Part shown: piece by piece, positions 51,766-59,906 of the stretch
How the letters are laid out: each line of letters opens with the position of its first letter
Numbering within the stretch: position 1 is the first letter of the stretch
Source: Alkalibacillus silvisoli
GTDB taxonomy: Bacteria > Bacillota > Bacilli > Bacillales > Alkalibacillaceae
DNA length: 64,000 nucleotides
Reading direction: 5' to 3'
Assembly (NCBI RefSeq): GCF_039521975.1
Contig: NZ_BAAACZ010000018.1
Coordinates: forward strand, 124,001-188,000
Translations under genes and position numbers: made by a program
Notes under the pieces: generated by a model
What the model saw: the letters and a program-made list of their open reading frames with translations, nothing else
The model's database searches: none
What the model was told of the DNA's origin: nothing

Positions 51766-52228
51766 GTGACCACTCCCCTGACGTATTAAAACTTTATTCC
51801 TTCTTCAGCTCATCTGTGTCGTTAGTTAAACAAGAAACAATGTTAAAGCTCAAATTTATTTAATCTAATTGTACTATAAATTTTTGAATTTTACATTAAA
51901 TCATCTTTAATAATCAAGTCATTCATTGTGAGTCAGGTTTGTGTCAGTGTCACGTCCAATGGCTGAAGAAGGGAACCGTCTAAGATCGTACGTGTATTCA
52001 TCGTTGGAAGGTGAAGACTTGAGTATTAAGAAAACCCATTAACTGAATGGAAATTAGGAGAAGTGGAGGCGATTAATGGTATTAAGGTGGTACTATGGAC
52101 AATAGTACTCACTATCAATATAAGGATCATTAAATGATTAAGCAGATATAGGTGTCTAATCCCCACTCTATATTATTTTATGGTAAAATTTTAGTCGTGT
52201 AAGATTTAGAGAAAATGGGGGAGCAAAC
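51766..52228. other. Intergenic region without a supported gene
   Basis: No ORF with a ribosome site is visible. A GTACTA/TAGTAC hairpin after TAAGGTGGTACT near 52085 looks like a T-box end, but no T-box body, terminator or aminoacyl-tRNA gene follows. The right end presumably holds the channel promoter. Confidence 0.4.
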
Positions 52229-53032
52229 ATGAATCATCTGCGCAAGTGGAGTTCTCAAATTGTTGAGCATAGAGCTTTTCAACCAACGATTATAACATTG
52301 ATTGTGATCAATGCGATTATAGTAGGTTTAGAAAGTTACCGAGGGTTGTATGAAGATTATGGTAACTGGTTTATTCGAATAGATACAATCATATTAACTA
52401 TTTTTGCCTTTGAAATAGTTTTAAAGCTAATCGCAGCAAGACCAACAACTAATTTCTTCAAAGACGGATGGAATGTCTTTGACTTCTTAATTGTAGCGAG
52501 TAGTTTTATTTTTATGGGGTCACCGTTTGTAACTGTGTTGCGTATTCTCCGTGTGATCCGTGTGTTCCGTACGATTTCAATGATTCCATCACTTAAGAAA
52601 ATTGTTAATGCATTGATTATGACGCTTCCATCACTTGGTACGATTTTAATTCTACTAAGCATTATGTTTTATGTTTTCAGTGTGATGGGTACGTTTTTAT
52701 TTAGAGATGTGGCACCGGAGTATTTTGGCACGCTTCAGCATACGTTATTATCACTGTTCCAAATTATTACTCTTGAATCATGGGCAAGCAATATTATGCG
52801 TCCGATCCAGGAAGAATTCTGGTGGTCGTGGATTTACTTCGTAGCCTTTATCCTATCAGGTGTGTTTATCGTCCTGAATTTATTCGTCGGTGTTATTGTG
52901 AACAACTTCGAAAAGATTGAGAAGATGGAAAATGATGAGTTGCCTGAAGGAGATGACCTTCAAGAAGAGGTCTATTTATTAAGACAAGAAATTAAAGACC
53001 TAAAAGATGCAGTGAAAAATCCAAATCAATAA
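52229..53032 (+). CDS. NaChBac-type voltage-gated sodium channel
   Basis: 267 residues with six membrane segments. S4 has regularly spaced Arg (VLRILRVIRVFRTISMIPSLKK), the pore loop carries the sodium-selectivity filter TLESWAS, and a coiled-coil C-terminal tail (EEVYLLRQEIKDLKDAV) assembles the tetramer. The filter is that of NaChBac, used by alkaliphilic Bacillus for motility, chemotaxis and pH homeostasis. GGGGGAG ribosome site; monocistronic. Confidence 0.94.
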   Translation: MNHLRKWSSQIVEHRAFQPTIITLIVINAIIVGLESYRGLYEDYGNWFIRIDTIILTIFAFEIVLKLIAARPTTNFFKDGWNVFDFLIVASSFIFMGSPFVTVLRILRVIRVFRTISMIPSLKKIVNALIMTLPSLGTILILLSIMFYVFSVMGTFLFRDVAPEYFGTLQHTLLSLFQIITLESWASNIMRPIQEEFWWSWIYFVAFILSGVFIVLNLFVGVIVNNFEKIEKMENDELPEGDDLQEEVYLLRQEIKDLKDAVKNPNQ

Positions 53033-53061
53033 TAAGATCGCACCGGGTTGAGTTGCAATCC

Positions 53062-53215
53062 TATAAAAGAGCGATTTTGTTACTAATAGACCGGAAATCT
53101 CGATAAAAGAGAGGTTTTACAATTATTTGAGCGAAATTCAAAATAAAAGAGCGACTTTCAAATTATTAGAGCTAAAACCCTAATATAAGAGCGATTTTAT
53201 AATTAATTGAAATAT
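53062..53215. repeat. Array of about eight 20-bp units (GAGCG repeat, family B)
   Basis: GAGCG-like cores at 53069, 53089, 53109, 53129, 53149, 53169, 53189 and 53209, an exact 20-bp period with diverged units of the type AAAAGAGCGATTTTNNAATT. It lies downstream of the channel gene and is followed by a hairpin. Confidence 0.8.
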
Positions 53216-53216
53216 T

Positions 53217-53249
53217 TAGGCGAACGTCATTTAATTGGACGTTCGCCTA
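53217..53249. terminator. Hairpin between convergent genes
   Basis: Perfect 12-bp stem TAGGCGAACGTC/GACGTTCGCCTA, then TTTTG on the plus strand. Similar in sequence to the hairpin at 30405-30434. Confidence 0.72.
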
Positions 53250-53265
53250 TTTTGAAGAGAGGTGA

Positions 53266-53886
53266 TTAGTGTTGCTGTTGTTGGTTGGTCATTGGTGCAT
53301 AGCTATTTAGTAACTGAGTTGTTGTTTGATCGTCAAACTGTGGTACTTGATAATAGTTCTTATCGTTTTGGTATAGGAATACTTCATATGCCATCTCACA
53401 AAAGTTGGCAACGCCATCTTGTAGAACACGACGCATGACAGGGTTCGTTGCTTCTAAAGCAGCTGTTGTAGCACCCGTTGCACATGCTTTTAAATGACCA
53501 AGCATAAAGCTAGAATAACACTGGTCATTTAATTGCTGAGGGTTTTGTTCAGGTTGTTTTGGCTGGCTTGGTTGCATACCATAAGTGACATCGTTTGAAA
53601 TTTCCATATTATAAAGAGTAGTTGGTTGAGTCGGCTTTTGACCTGACTGAAAAGCATCAACCATTGTGTTGTAAGTTTGACTTAAATAGTTATACTGATT
53701 CGTTAAAATACCTTGTAGTTGTTGACATTGAATATTTTGTTCGTACATTTTATAGTGCTCCATTGTACCAATAACTGTAGAAATTGCTTCGTCTGCATCA
53801 AAAATTGCATGCGCACCATGACTTTTATCTTTTGGTAATGATTCAGATTGTTTTAATTGGCTGTTTGGGTTTTGTTGCTGTTGCAT
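53266..53886 (-). CDS. CotF-family spore coat protein
   Basis: 206 residues. Gln/Asn-rich ends and a central coat-F domain: AISTVIGTMEHYKMYEQNIQ, TNQYNYLSQTYNTMVDAFQ, SSFMLGHLKACATGATTAALEATNPVMRR and FCEMAYEVFLYQNDKNYYQVPQ. Assembled in the spore coat. AGGAGG precedes the ATG. Confidence 0.88.
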   Translation of the reverse strand: MQQQQNPNSQLKQSESLPKDKSHGAHAIFDADEAISTVIGTMEHYKMYEQNIQCQQLQGILTNQYNYLSQTYNTMVDAFQSGQKPTQPTTLYNMEISNDVTYGMQPSQPKQPEQNPQQLNDQCYSSFMLGHLKACATGATTAALEATNPVMRRVLQDGVANFCEMAYEVFLYQNDKNYYQVPQFDDQTTTQLLNSYAPMTNQQQQH

Positions 53887-54057
53887 AAGAATCCTCCTTG
53901 TAGTCTGTTCTACATTTATTAGGTTGGATTAATTGAAGATAATTATACTGTTTTAAGCTATTTTTTTAACGTTAGTACCTATTATTATTCAGTACTGAAT
54001 GTTATGATGAAAGAGTGAAGATTTACCACTAATTCTTATAGCGGGGGTGTGTCTTGA

Positions 54058-54381
54058 GTGAATGCGCAGTTTAAAAAAGGTGTATTAGAGCTATGTGTTC
54101 TAATGTTAATACATCAAAAAGATCAATATGGTTATGAATTAGCTCAAAATATTTCCAAAAATATATCGATAGCAGAGGGGTCTTTATATCCACTGTTAAG
54201 GCGGTTGACTAAAGAAGAATATTGTTCGACTTACTTAGCCGAGTCTAATGAAGGCCCACCAAGAAAATATTACACATTAACACCTAAAGGAGAAGGACAT
54301 ATGAATTACCTAATCCAAGAGTGGGAATGGTTTTCAGGATATGTCAGTGAATTAGTAAAGGAGGTATCGAGTGATGAATAA
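54058..54381 (+). CDS. PadR-family regulator
   Basis: 107 residues. FKKGVLELCVLMLIHQKDQYGYELAQNI and EGSLYPLLRRLTKE, PPRKYYTLTPKG are the PadR winged helix; short C-terminal dimer helix (PadR-s2 type). GTG start after GGGGGTG. First gene of a three-gene operon with HAAS and DUF4097 proteins, which it should repress. Confidence 0.9.
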   Translation: MNAQFKKGVLELCVLMLIHQKDQYGYELAQNISKNISIAEGSLYPLLRRLTKEEYCSTYLAESNEGPPRKYYTLTPKGEGHMNYLIQEWEWFSGYVSELVKEVSSDE

Positions 54382-54946
54382 GCAGCAGTATTTGGAAGAG
54401 TTAAGAAGCCGTCTAATATCACTTAGTCCTCAAGAACGCGAAGAAATACTTTACGATTATGATGAGCACTTTGAGAACGGCAATGGTGATGGAAAGTCTG
54501 AATTAGAAATTATTAATGAGCTTGGGTCGCCAAGTAAGGTGGCTAATGAAATTATGAGCGAATTACAAGAAGAACCTCCAACTTTAGAACAACCTAAGCT
54601 ACAAACCGAAAATAGAAGTACAAATTATGTGCGTATGGTTCTGTTAACAATTGTCTTGATTTTCATTAACCTTACACTTGTCGTTGGACCTGTTGCAGCG
54701 ATTATAGGTGTATATTTTAGCTTATTTGGAGCTGCTATTTCGATTGGTTTAGCCCCATTATTAGGCTTCATTCAATTAGGGTTATATGATGTTGGTAATT
54801 TCTTTGTTCTGCTGTTTTCATCAATCTTCTCTTTAAGTTTAGCCACTTTAATGGTACTTGGGTTGATTTATGTAGGCAAGTGGATCGTTGTTGGGATTAA
54901 GAAATATGTTAACTTTAACATTCAAGTTGTAAAAGGGGAACGATAA
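54374..54946 (+). CDS. DUF1700 (HAAS) membrane protein
   Basis: 190 residues. N-terminal HAAS domain (YLEELRSRLISLSPQEREEILYDYDEHFENG ... ELGSPSKVANEIM) then three membrane helices. HAAS proteins accompany PadR regulators in membrane-stress modules. AAAGGAGG inside the padR end serves ATG 54374; the genes overlap. Confidence 0.88.
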   Translation: MNKQQYLEELRSRLISLSPQEREEILYDYDEHFENGNGDGKSELEIINELGSPSKVANEIMSELQEEPPTLEQPKLQTENRSTNYVRMVLLTIVLIFINLTLVVGPVAAIIGVYFSLFGAAISIGLAPLLGFIQLGLYDVGNFFVLLFSSIFSLSLATLMVLGLIYVGKWIVVGIKKYVNFNIQVVKGER

Positions 54947-54947
54947 T

Positions 54948-55802
54948 ATGAAAGTCGTTGCGAAGATTGCGTTAATCGGGCTTATAGTTGGTTTTGTTGG
55001 ACTGTTAATTTCTGTGTTGGTAAGTGGGTCTTCTTTAGTTGAAAATTATGTTGGCGAAATTTCAACTGTTCAGGATCAAAAAGAATATGATGCTGAATTA
55101 GTTGATGAAATTTATATCGATGTATCAGTTGCTGAGGTTAACATTTTACCAACTGATGAGGATGAGGTTAAAGTCAATTATAATGGACGCTTTAGCCAAG
55201 CTTTTATGCAGCAAACAGACCTTGGAATTGAATTGAAGAATAATGAGTTGCATTTAAATGTTAATACTGATAACCCAATAATGTTCTTACCTACATTTGG
55301 TGGCCAGCACATTGAATTAGACTTGTATTTACCTAAAAAAGCTTACCATGTTTTATCGATTGACTCTTCTGCAGGAAAGACCCATGTGGAGAGTGCTGTA
55401 GTAAGTGAAGTAGAGATCGTTTCGAGCGCTGGAAAAATTACATTAGAGGATATTGAGTCAGAGCGTACTAATATACGGTCTTCGGCTGGTATGGTAGAGG
55501 TAAATTATCTTACTGGTGATTTAGATATTAGAACAAGTGCAGGTGAAATTGTAACAACACTTGAACAAATAGAGCAGGATATAAGCTTTAATGCAACAGC
55601 AGGAGCTATTAACTTGTATGTTCACAACGAGCCGACTAATATATCTTTAGATTTCCAAGCAACTGCTGGAGAGGGTTCGGTTGGCTTTCCGATGAACTAT
55701 GAGGTTAATTCTAATCGTGAAATTAAAGGCACAATCGGAGAAGGGCTTTATAATATTACAGTCAGAGCAAGTGCTGGATCATTTGATTTTGCTTACAGAT
55801 AA
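54948..55802 (+). CDS. DUF4097 (LiaG-like) beta-repeat protein
   Basis: 284 residues: N-terminal membrane anchor (residues ~5-27) and an external beta-solenoid-like domain in which SSAGK, SSAGM, TSAGE, TAGAI and ASAGS recur about every 18-22 residues. This is the DUF4097 pattern found in LiaG, beside the LiaFSR envelope-stress system. Last gene of the PadR operon, one base after the HAAS gene. Confidence 0.87.
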   Translation: MKVVAKIALIGLIVGFVGLLISVLVSGSSLVENYVGEISTVQDQKEYDAELVDEIYIDVSVAEVNILPTDEDEVKVNYNGRFSQAFMQQTDLGIELKNNELHLNVNTDNPIMFLPTFGGQHIELDLYLPKKAYHVLSIDSSAGKTHVESAVVSEVEIVSSAGKITLEDIESERTNIRSSAGMVEVNYLTGDLDIRTSAGEIVTTLEQIEQDISFNATAGAINLYVHNEPTNISLDFQATAGEGSVGFPMNYEVNSNREIKGTIGEGLYNITVRASAGSFDFAYR

Positions 55803-55880
55803 ATTTGATAAAGGGGAGGAAGAAATACGAACATTTGATGATTATGTTAGATGAACAACTACCCTAACTGAAATCAAAAT

Positions 55881-55949
55881 GTGTTGACTTCCTGGTCAGT
55901 GAATCCGCTAAGACCTAAAACCATCGTTTAGCTTCGCGGAAGTCAACAC
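55881..55949. repeat. Inverted repeat with 12-bp perfect arms
   Basis: GTGTTGACTTCC (55881-55892) pairs with GGAAGTCAACAC (55938-55949); an inner pair GCTAA/TTAGC extends it to a cruciform or a ~69-nt stem-loop. Not followed by a T-run, so not a simple terminator. Confidence 0.72.
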
Positions 55950-56002
55950 GTCATATGGAAGTACGTCCTGTCGATCGCAAGAAAAGCACGAGTCACTCAG
56001 AC

Positions 56003-56062
56003 TTTTTATCGGCGCTCAGGCTGAATTTATCAGCGCTCGAACAAATTTATCAGCGTTCAATT
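56003..56062. repeat. Composite intergenic element, copy 2 (inverted): 20-bp units
   Basis: Family A cores at 56011, 56032 and 56052 (21 and 20 bp apart) in the orientation opposite to 38.7 and 59.6 kb. They are followed by ATCGAAACGTAAAAATCCGA (56076 onward), the reverse complement of the module seen at 38.7 kb. Confidence 0.75.
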
Positions 56063-56083
56063 TGGTGCAGCAGGATCGAAACG

Positions 56084-56127
56084 TAAAAATCCGAACGAAT
56101 TCACTTTTAATGAATCGTTCGGATTTT
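56084..56127 (-). terminator. Terminator of mccB within the composite element
   Basis: TCCGAACGAATTCA/TGAATCGTTCGGA stem; on the minus strand TTTTTACG follows. It is 8 bases beyond the mccB stop. Confidence 0.8.
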
Positions 56128-56134
56128 CAATGAA

Positions 56135-57268
56135 TTAACCTAATGCATGCTTTAAGTCTTCAAGCAAGTCTTCAATGTCTTCAATGCCAACGGAAACGCG
56201 AATTAATCCGTCAGTAATGCCAAGTTCTTGACGCCGTTCACGTGGGATGGAAGCATGTGTCATTTTGGCTGGTACTGAGATTAAGCTTTCAACAGCACCA
56301 AGGCTTTCTGCGAGTGTGAAATAGCGTATTTTACTTAACACTTCATTGGCTTTTTCTTCTGAGCCTACATCAAATGAAAGCATGGCTCCAAAGCCTGTGC
56401 ATTGCTTTTTCGCGGTATCATACCCCGGGTGGTCTTCTAAGCCTGGGTAATATATTTTTTGAACAGTGGGATGCTCTTTTAGGAAATCTATGACTGCTTT
56501 TGTGTTGACTTCATGTTCTTCCATGCGAATGCCTAATGTTTTAATACCTCGCATAAGTAACCAGGAATCGTGCGGTCCTAAAATCGCACCAGATGAATTT
56601 AGAATAAAGTGTAAATCTTCACCTAGCTGTTCATCATTCACTACAACTAGCCCTGCTACAACGTCACTGTGACCACCTAAATACTTAGTGGCACTGTGAA
56701 GGACAATATCAGCACCATGTTTGATTGGGTTTTGGAAGTAAGGGGTTGTAAACGTATTGTCGACGATTGTTAATAAGTTATTGGCCTTAGCGAAATCCGA
56801 TACAGCTTCTAAGTCAGTTACTTTAAGTAACGGATTAGTAGGTGTTTCGATGAAAATCGCTTTTGTGTTGTCTTGAACGGCTGCTTCAATTTCACTTAAG
56901 TCGCTTGTATCAACAAATGTAGAATCAATACCTAAGCGATTCATCACATTTGTCATAACGCGGTAAGTGCCCCCGTAAACATCGTCTGTTAATACGACAT
57001 GATCACCACTATTGAAAAGCATCATTGTAGAAGTGATTGCTGCCATACCAGAACCAAATGCAAAACCGCGTGAGCCGCCTTCAATATCTTTAATCAGCTC
57101 TTCTAAAGCATGTCGTGTCGGGTTGCCTGTTCTAGAATACTCATAGCCAGTGTGCTTGCCAGGTGCTTCTTGTTGATAGGTGCTCACTTGGTAAATGGGT
57201 GTTGAAACAGCACCCGTTTCTTGATCACCGAAAACTCCACCATGAATGAGCTGTGTTTTTTTACGCAT
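56135..57268 (-). CDS. mccB: Cystathionine gamma-lyase/homocysteine gamma-lyase MccB
   Basis: 377 residues, Cys/Met-metabolism PLP family. YEYSRTGNPTR, FGSGMAAITSTMML, VDNTFTTPYFQNP and HSATKYLGGHSDVV (PLP Lys). The sequence tracks B. subtilis MccB (YrhB), which cleaves cystathionine to cysteine. Start at 57268 (MRKKTQ) by family; ATG 57280 is also in frame. Last gene of the yrrT-luxS-mccA-mccB operon. Confidence 0.92.
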   Translation of the reverse strand: MRKKTQLIHGGVFGDQETGAVSTPIYQVSTYQQEAPGKHTGYEYSRTGNPTRHALEELIKDIEGGSRGFAFGSGMAAITSTMMLFNSGDHVVLTDDVYGGTYRVMTNVMNRLGIDSTFVDTSDLSEIEAAVQDNTKAIFIETPTNPLLKVTDLEAVSDFAKANNLLTIVDNTFTTPYFQNPIKHGADIVLHSATKYLGGHSDVVAGLVVVNDEQLGEDLHFILNSSGAILGPHDSWLLMRGIKTLGIRMEEHEVNTKAVIDFLKEHPTVQKIYYPGLEDHPGYDTAKKQCTGFGAMLSFDVGSEEKANEVLSKIRYFTLAESLGAVESLISVPAKMTHASIPRERRQELGITDGLIRVSVGIEDIEDLLEDLKHALG

Positions 57269-57286
57269 GATTATTCCCATCCCTCA

Positions 57287-58195
57287 CTAAATATTTTGAC
57301 TTAAATAACGTTCAATACTGTCCGGAAAGACCGTAACAATATGGCTTTTAGGTTTCGCGACTTCAGCTTCCTGTAAGGCTGCCTGAAAAGCCGCGCCAGA
57401 TGAACTTGCGATTAAAAGGCCTTCTTTTTGAGCGACCATTTTCATTTGTTTAAACGCGACTTCATCGGGTATCGTATGAATCGAATCAAACAGTTGCGGG
57501 TTCATATAATCAGGTAAGAATTCCATACCAATTCCCTCAGTAGCATGAGGGCCGGCTATACCACCATTTAAGATTGATCCCTCAGGTTCCACGATCGCTG
57601 TTTTAATCGATTCATCTTGTTCTTTTAAGTATTTGGCTGTTCCTTGAAAAGTCCCGCCAGTTCCCGCACCAGCGACAAAAACATCAATTTGACCTTCTAA
57701 GTCACGATAAAGCTCAGGCCCTAATGTTTTATAGTACGTATTAGGATTTGCTAAGTTACTGAATTGGGCAGGGGTAAAGGCGCTGTCAGTTTCATTTATA
57801 AGTTGTTCTGCCTTCTCAATAGCACCTTTCATTCCAAGTTCAGTAGGTGTATTATAAACAGTTGCGCCTAAAGCACGCATTAATGATTGCTTTTCAAAGC
57901 TAAATTTCTGTGGGACAACGAAAATAACGTCAAAGCCTTGGTTAATGGCAGCTAACGCTAAACCAATTCCAGTGTTTCCAGCTGTTGCTTCAATGATCGT
58001 GCCACCTGGTTTAAGTGCACCGCTTGTTAAAGCATCATTTAAAAGCTCTAACCCTAGACGGTCTTTAACACTACCGCCAGGGTTCATGAATTCTAATTTC
58101 GCAAAAAGTCGGCACCCGTTTGGAACATCTATATTAGTAATCTCAATTAAAGGGGTATTACCGACTAAGTCTTGCACGCGACTGACGTAATTCAT
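57287..58195 (-). CDS. mccA: Cystathionine beta-synthase-type enzyme MccA
   Basis: 302 residues. NTPLIEITN, NPGGSVKDRLGLELL (PLP Lys), EATAGNTGIGLA and AGTGGTFQGTAKYLK are O-acetylserine(thiol)lyase/CBS-family motifs; MccA makes cystathionine from homocysteine and O-acetylserine. ATG 58195 is one base past the luxS stop, with GGAGAGGAAG inside luxS; upstream in-frame codons belong to luxS. Confidence 0.91.
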   Translation of the reverse strand: MNYVSRVQDLVGNTPLIEITNIDVPNGCRLFAKLEFMNPGGSVKDRLGLELLNDALTSGALKPGGTIIEATAGNTGIGLALAAINQGFDVIFVVPQKFSFEKQSLMRALGATVYNTPTELGMKGAIEKAEQLINETDSAFTPAQFSNLANPNTYYKTLGPELYRDLEGQIDVFVAGAGTGGTFQGTAKYLKEQDESIKTAIVEPEGSILNGGIAGPHATEGIGMEFLPDYMNPQLFDSIHTIPDEVAFKQMKMVAQKEGLLIASSSGAAFQAALQEAEVAKPKSHIVTVFPDSIERYLSQNI

Positions 58196-58196
58196 G

Positions 58197-58670
58197 CTAA
58201 GCTTCCTCTCCAAACACATCTTTCCATTCATCTTTACGGTCTAACATTTCTTGAGCAAGCTCTTTAGCACCTTCTAAGCTATGATTAGCAGCCCATCCAC
58301 ATTGTACTTCATTGCATGCTGGTACTTCCTCAGCAGCTAATACGTCTTGGAAAGTCTTTTCTAACGTTTCAAGAATTTCATCATAATCATCGTGATTTAA
58401 TACAGCTAAATAAAACCCTGTTTGGCACCCCATTGGTCCAATGTCGACCACGTTTTCTAAATGGTTACGGATTTTCTCAGCCATTAAATGTTCAATGGAG
58501 TGTAAGGCATCCATTTTCATATGCGCTTTGTTAGGTTGTTTGAAGCGGATATCATATTTGTGAATTTCATCGCCTTTTTGACCTTTAGTAATGCCAACTA
58601 AACGCACGTATGGTGCTCTTACTTTTGTATGGTCTAGGTTAAAGCTTTCAACGTTCATTTTTTCAGTCAT
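58197..58670 (-). CDS. luxS: S-ribosylhomocysteine lyase LuxS
   Basis: 157 residues. Zinc ligands in HSIEHLMAEKIRNH (two His) and Cys in EVQCGWAANHS; active Cys in MGCQTGFYLAV. Releases homocysteine (and the AI-2 precursor DPD) from S-ribosylhomocysteine. In this operon it delivers homocysteine directly to MccA. In B. subtilis this slot holds mtnN, and luxS lies elsewhere. Confidence 0.95.
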   Translation of the reverse strand: MTEKMNVESFNLDHTKVRAPYVRLVGITKGQKGDEIHKYDIRFKQPNKAHMKMDALHSIEHLMAEKIRNHLENVVDIGPMGCQTGFYLAVLNHDDYDEILETLEKTFQDVLAAEEVPACNEVQCGWAANHSLEGAKELAQEMLDRKDEWKDVFGEEA

Positions 58671-58727
58671 ATAAAATCTCCTCCTAATTAAATACTGAAA
58701 ATTCCTTCTATTTTAATGATAACGTAC

Positions 58728-59363
58728 TTAGATTTTTTTAGCATGTGTTAGCCAAACAAAATCATTTAATTGCTCAAATTGAACTTGATAACCCGTTTCA
58801 TGTAAAAGCCTCTTCATAGTTGGGACAGTCGTATAATATTCTCTTGATAAATCATCCGCTAGAGCAAGATGGCCTTTAGCTTTGGCTTGTTGAATCATAT
58901 CTTCATGTTTTTTCTCATTTTCAAACATCGTATCAGCAAAGACAATTTGGCCATTTCTGGAAAGTAGAGGGGTGTATAGTTCGAAAGCTCTGCGCTTTTC
59001 ATCGTCTGTTAAGTGATGAAATGCATAAGAGCTAACAACTGTGTCGACCTTTGCTACTTTAGGAAACTTGATGAAATCGCCATCATGAATTGTTAATGCT
59101 GGGAAACGATTTGCAGCAAGTTGACGCATGTTTTTATTTGGTTCAATTGCAATTAAGTCAACCTCTTGTTGTAATAATTTCTCAGTTAAATTCCCTGTTC
59201 CAATGCCGAATTCAATTGTAACACCAGTAGCTCTTTCAGCTACATTACTTAATATTTGATCGTAACTTTCAAAAACGGCCTGATACTGCTCATCATGACC
59301 TTGAACAGTGGCATTATAAGATTCTGCCCACTCATCAAATATATGCATAAACTCACGACCCAT
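58728..59363 (-). CDS. yrrT: SAM-dependent methyltransferase YrrT
   Basis: 211 residues: FDEWAESYNATVQGHDEQY at the start, VTIEFGIGTGNLTEKLL (motif I), VSSYAFHHLTDDEK and the C-terminal sheet. The match to YrrT, first gene of the B. subtilis mcc operon, is clear; its methyl acceptor is unknown. GAGGTGAGCGAC precedes ATG 59363; GTG 59372 is in frame. Confidence 0.87.
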   Translation of the reverse strand: MGREFMHIFDEWAESYNATVQGHDEQYQAVFESYDQILSNVAERATGVTIEFGIGTGNLTEKLLQQEVDLIAIEPNKNMRQLAANRFPALTIHDGDFIKFPKVAKVDTVVSSYAFHHLTDDEKRRAFELYTPLLSRNGQIVFADTMFENEKKHEDMIQQAKAKGHLALADDLSREYYTTVPTMKRLLHETGYQVQFEQLNDFVWLTHAKKI

Positions 59364-59389
59364 GTCGCTCACCTCATATACTTTATTTA

Positions 59390-59447
59390 CCCTACCTGTT
59401 TAGTAGGGATTAAAAAGATTATACCATAGCATATGTGATTAAGGCAA
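59390..59447 (-). promoter_or_regulatory. Promoter and operator-like palindrome of the yrrT operon
   Basis: Minus strand TTGCCT (59442-59447), 18-bp spacer, TATAAT (59418-59423). Just after the predicted start lies CCCTAC/GTAGGG (59390-59408, 7-base spacer), placed to block RNA polymerase. In B. subtilis this operon is repressed by CymR; whether this palindrome is a CymR site needs testing. Confidence 0.65.
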
Positions 59448-59524
59448 AAAAAGAAAGCCCATTTGTAATGGACTTTTTTATGATGATATTCACGTTTAAA
59501 TTCTTCGTTAGCTCGCGTTTTTAT

Positions 59525-59754
59525 CATAAAAAATCCGAACGATTCAATAGTAAATGAATTCGTTCGGAATATTGTGCTTCGATATCGCTACATCAAAAAA
59601 GTCTGATCGCTGATAAAAGTAGCTCGAGCGCCGATAAAATGATGCGAACGCTGATAAAAGTATCCCGAGCGCCGATAAAATCATGTGAGCGCTGATAAAA
59701 GTGTCTGAACGCTGATAAGTATCCGATCGGGTAAATGCTCCTCTAACACAAGGT
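59525..59754. repeat. Composite intergenic element, copy 3 (most complete)
   Basis: Hairpin TCCGAACGATTCA/TGAATTCGTTCGGA (59533-59568), TTCGATATCGCTACATCA (59578-59595), six GCTGATAAA-type units with GATA at 59612, 59633, 59653, 59674, 59694 and 59714 (20-21-bp period), and the right flank GCTCCTCTAACACAAGGT (59737-59754). No ORF crosses it. The remaining bases up to 59906 show nothing clear. Confidence 0.82.
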
Positions 59755-59906
59755 GCCCAAATTTTCGTATTTCAATAAACCTTTATCCCCTTTGTCCCAA
59801 ACTCTATCTAAGAAGTAGTTTTATAAACTTTTGTTAAACCTTTAGCGGTAAGCAAGGTCAAATCGGATAAGGCTGACTTAAAGAATAAAGCTTGTCATAG
59901 ATCGAT

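Noticed and set aside
52070..52120. T-box-like TAAGGTGGTACT sequence
   Set aside because: No stem I/specifier structure, no terminator and no aminoacyl-tRNA or amino-acid gene downstream; resemblance is only local.
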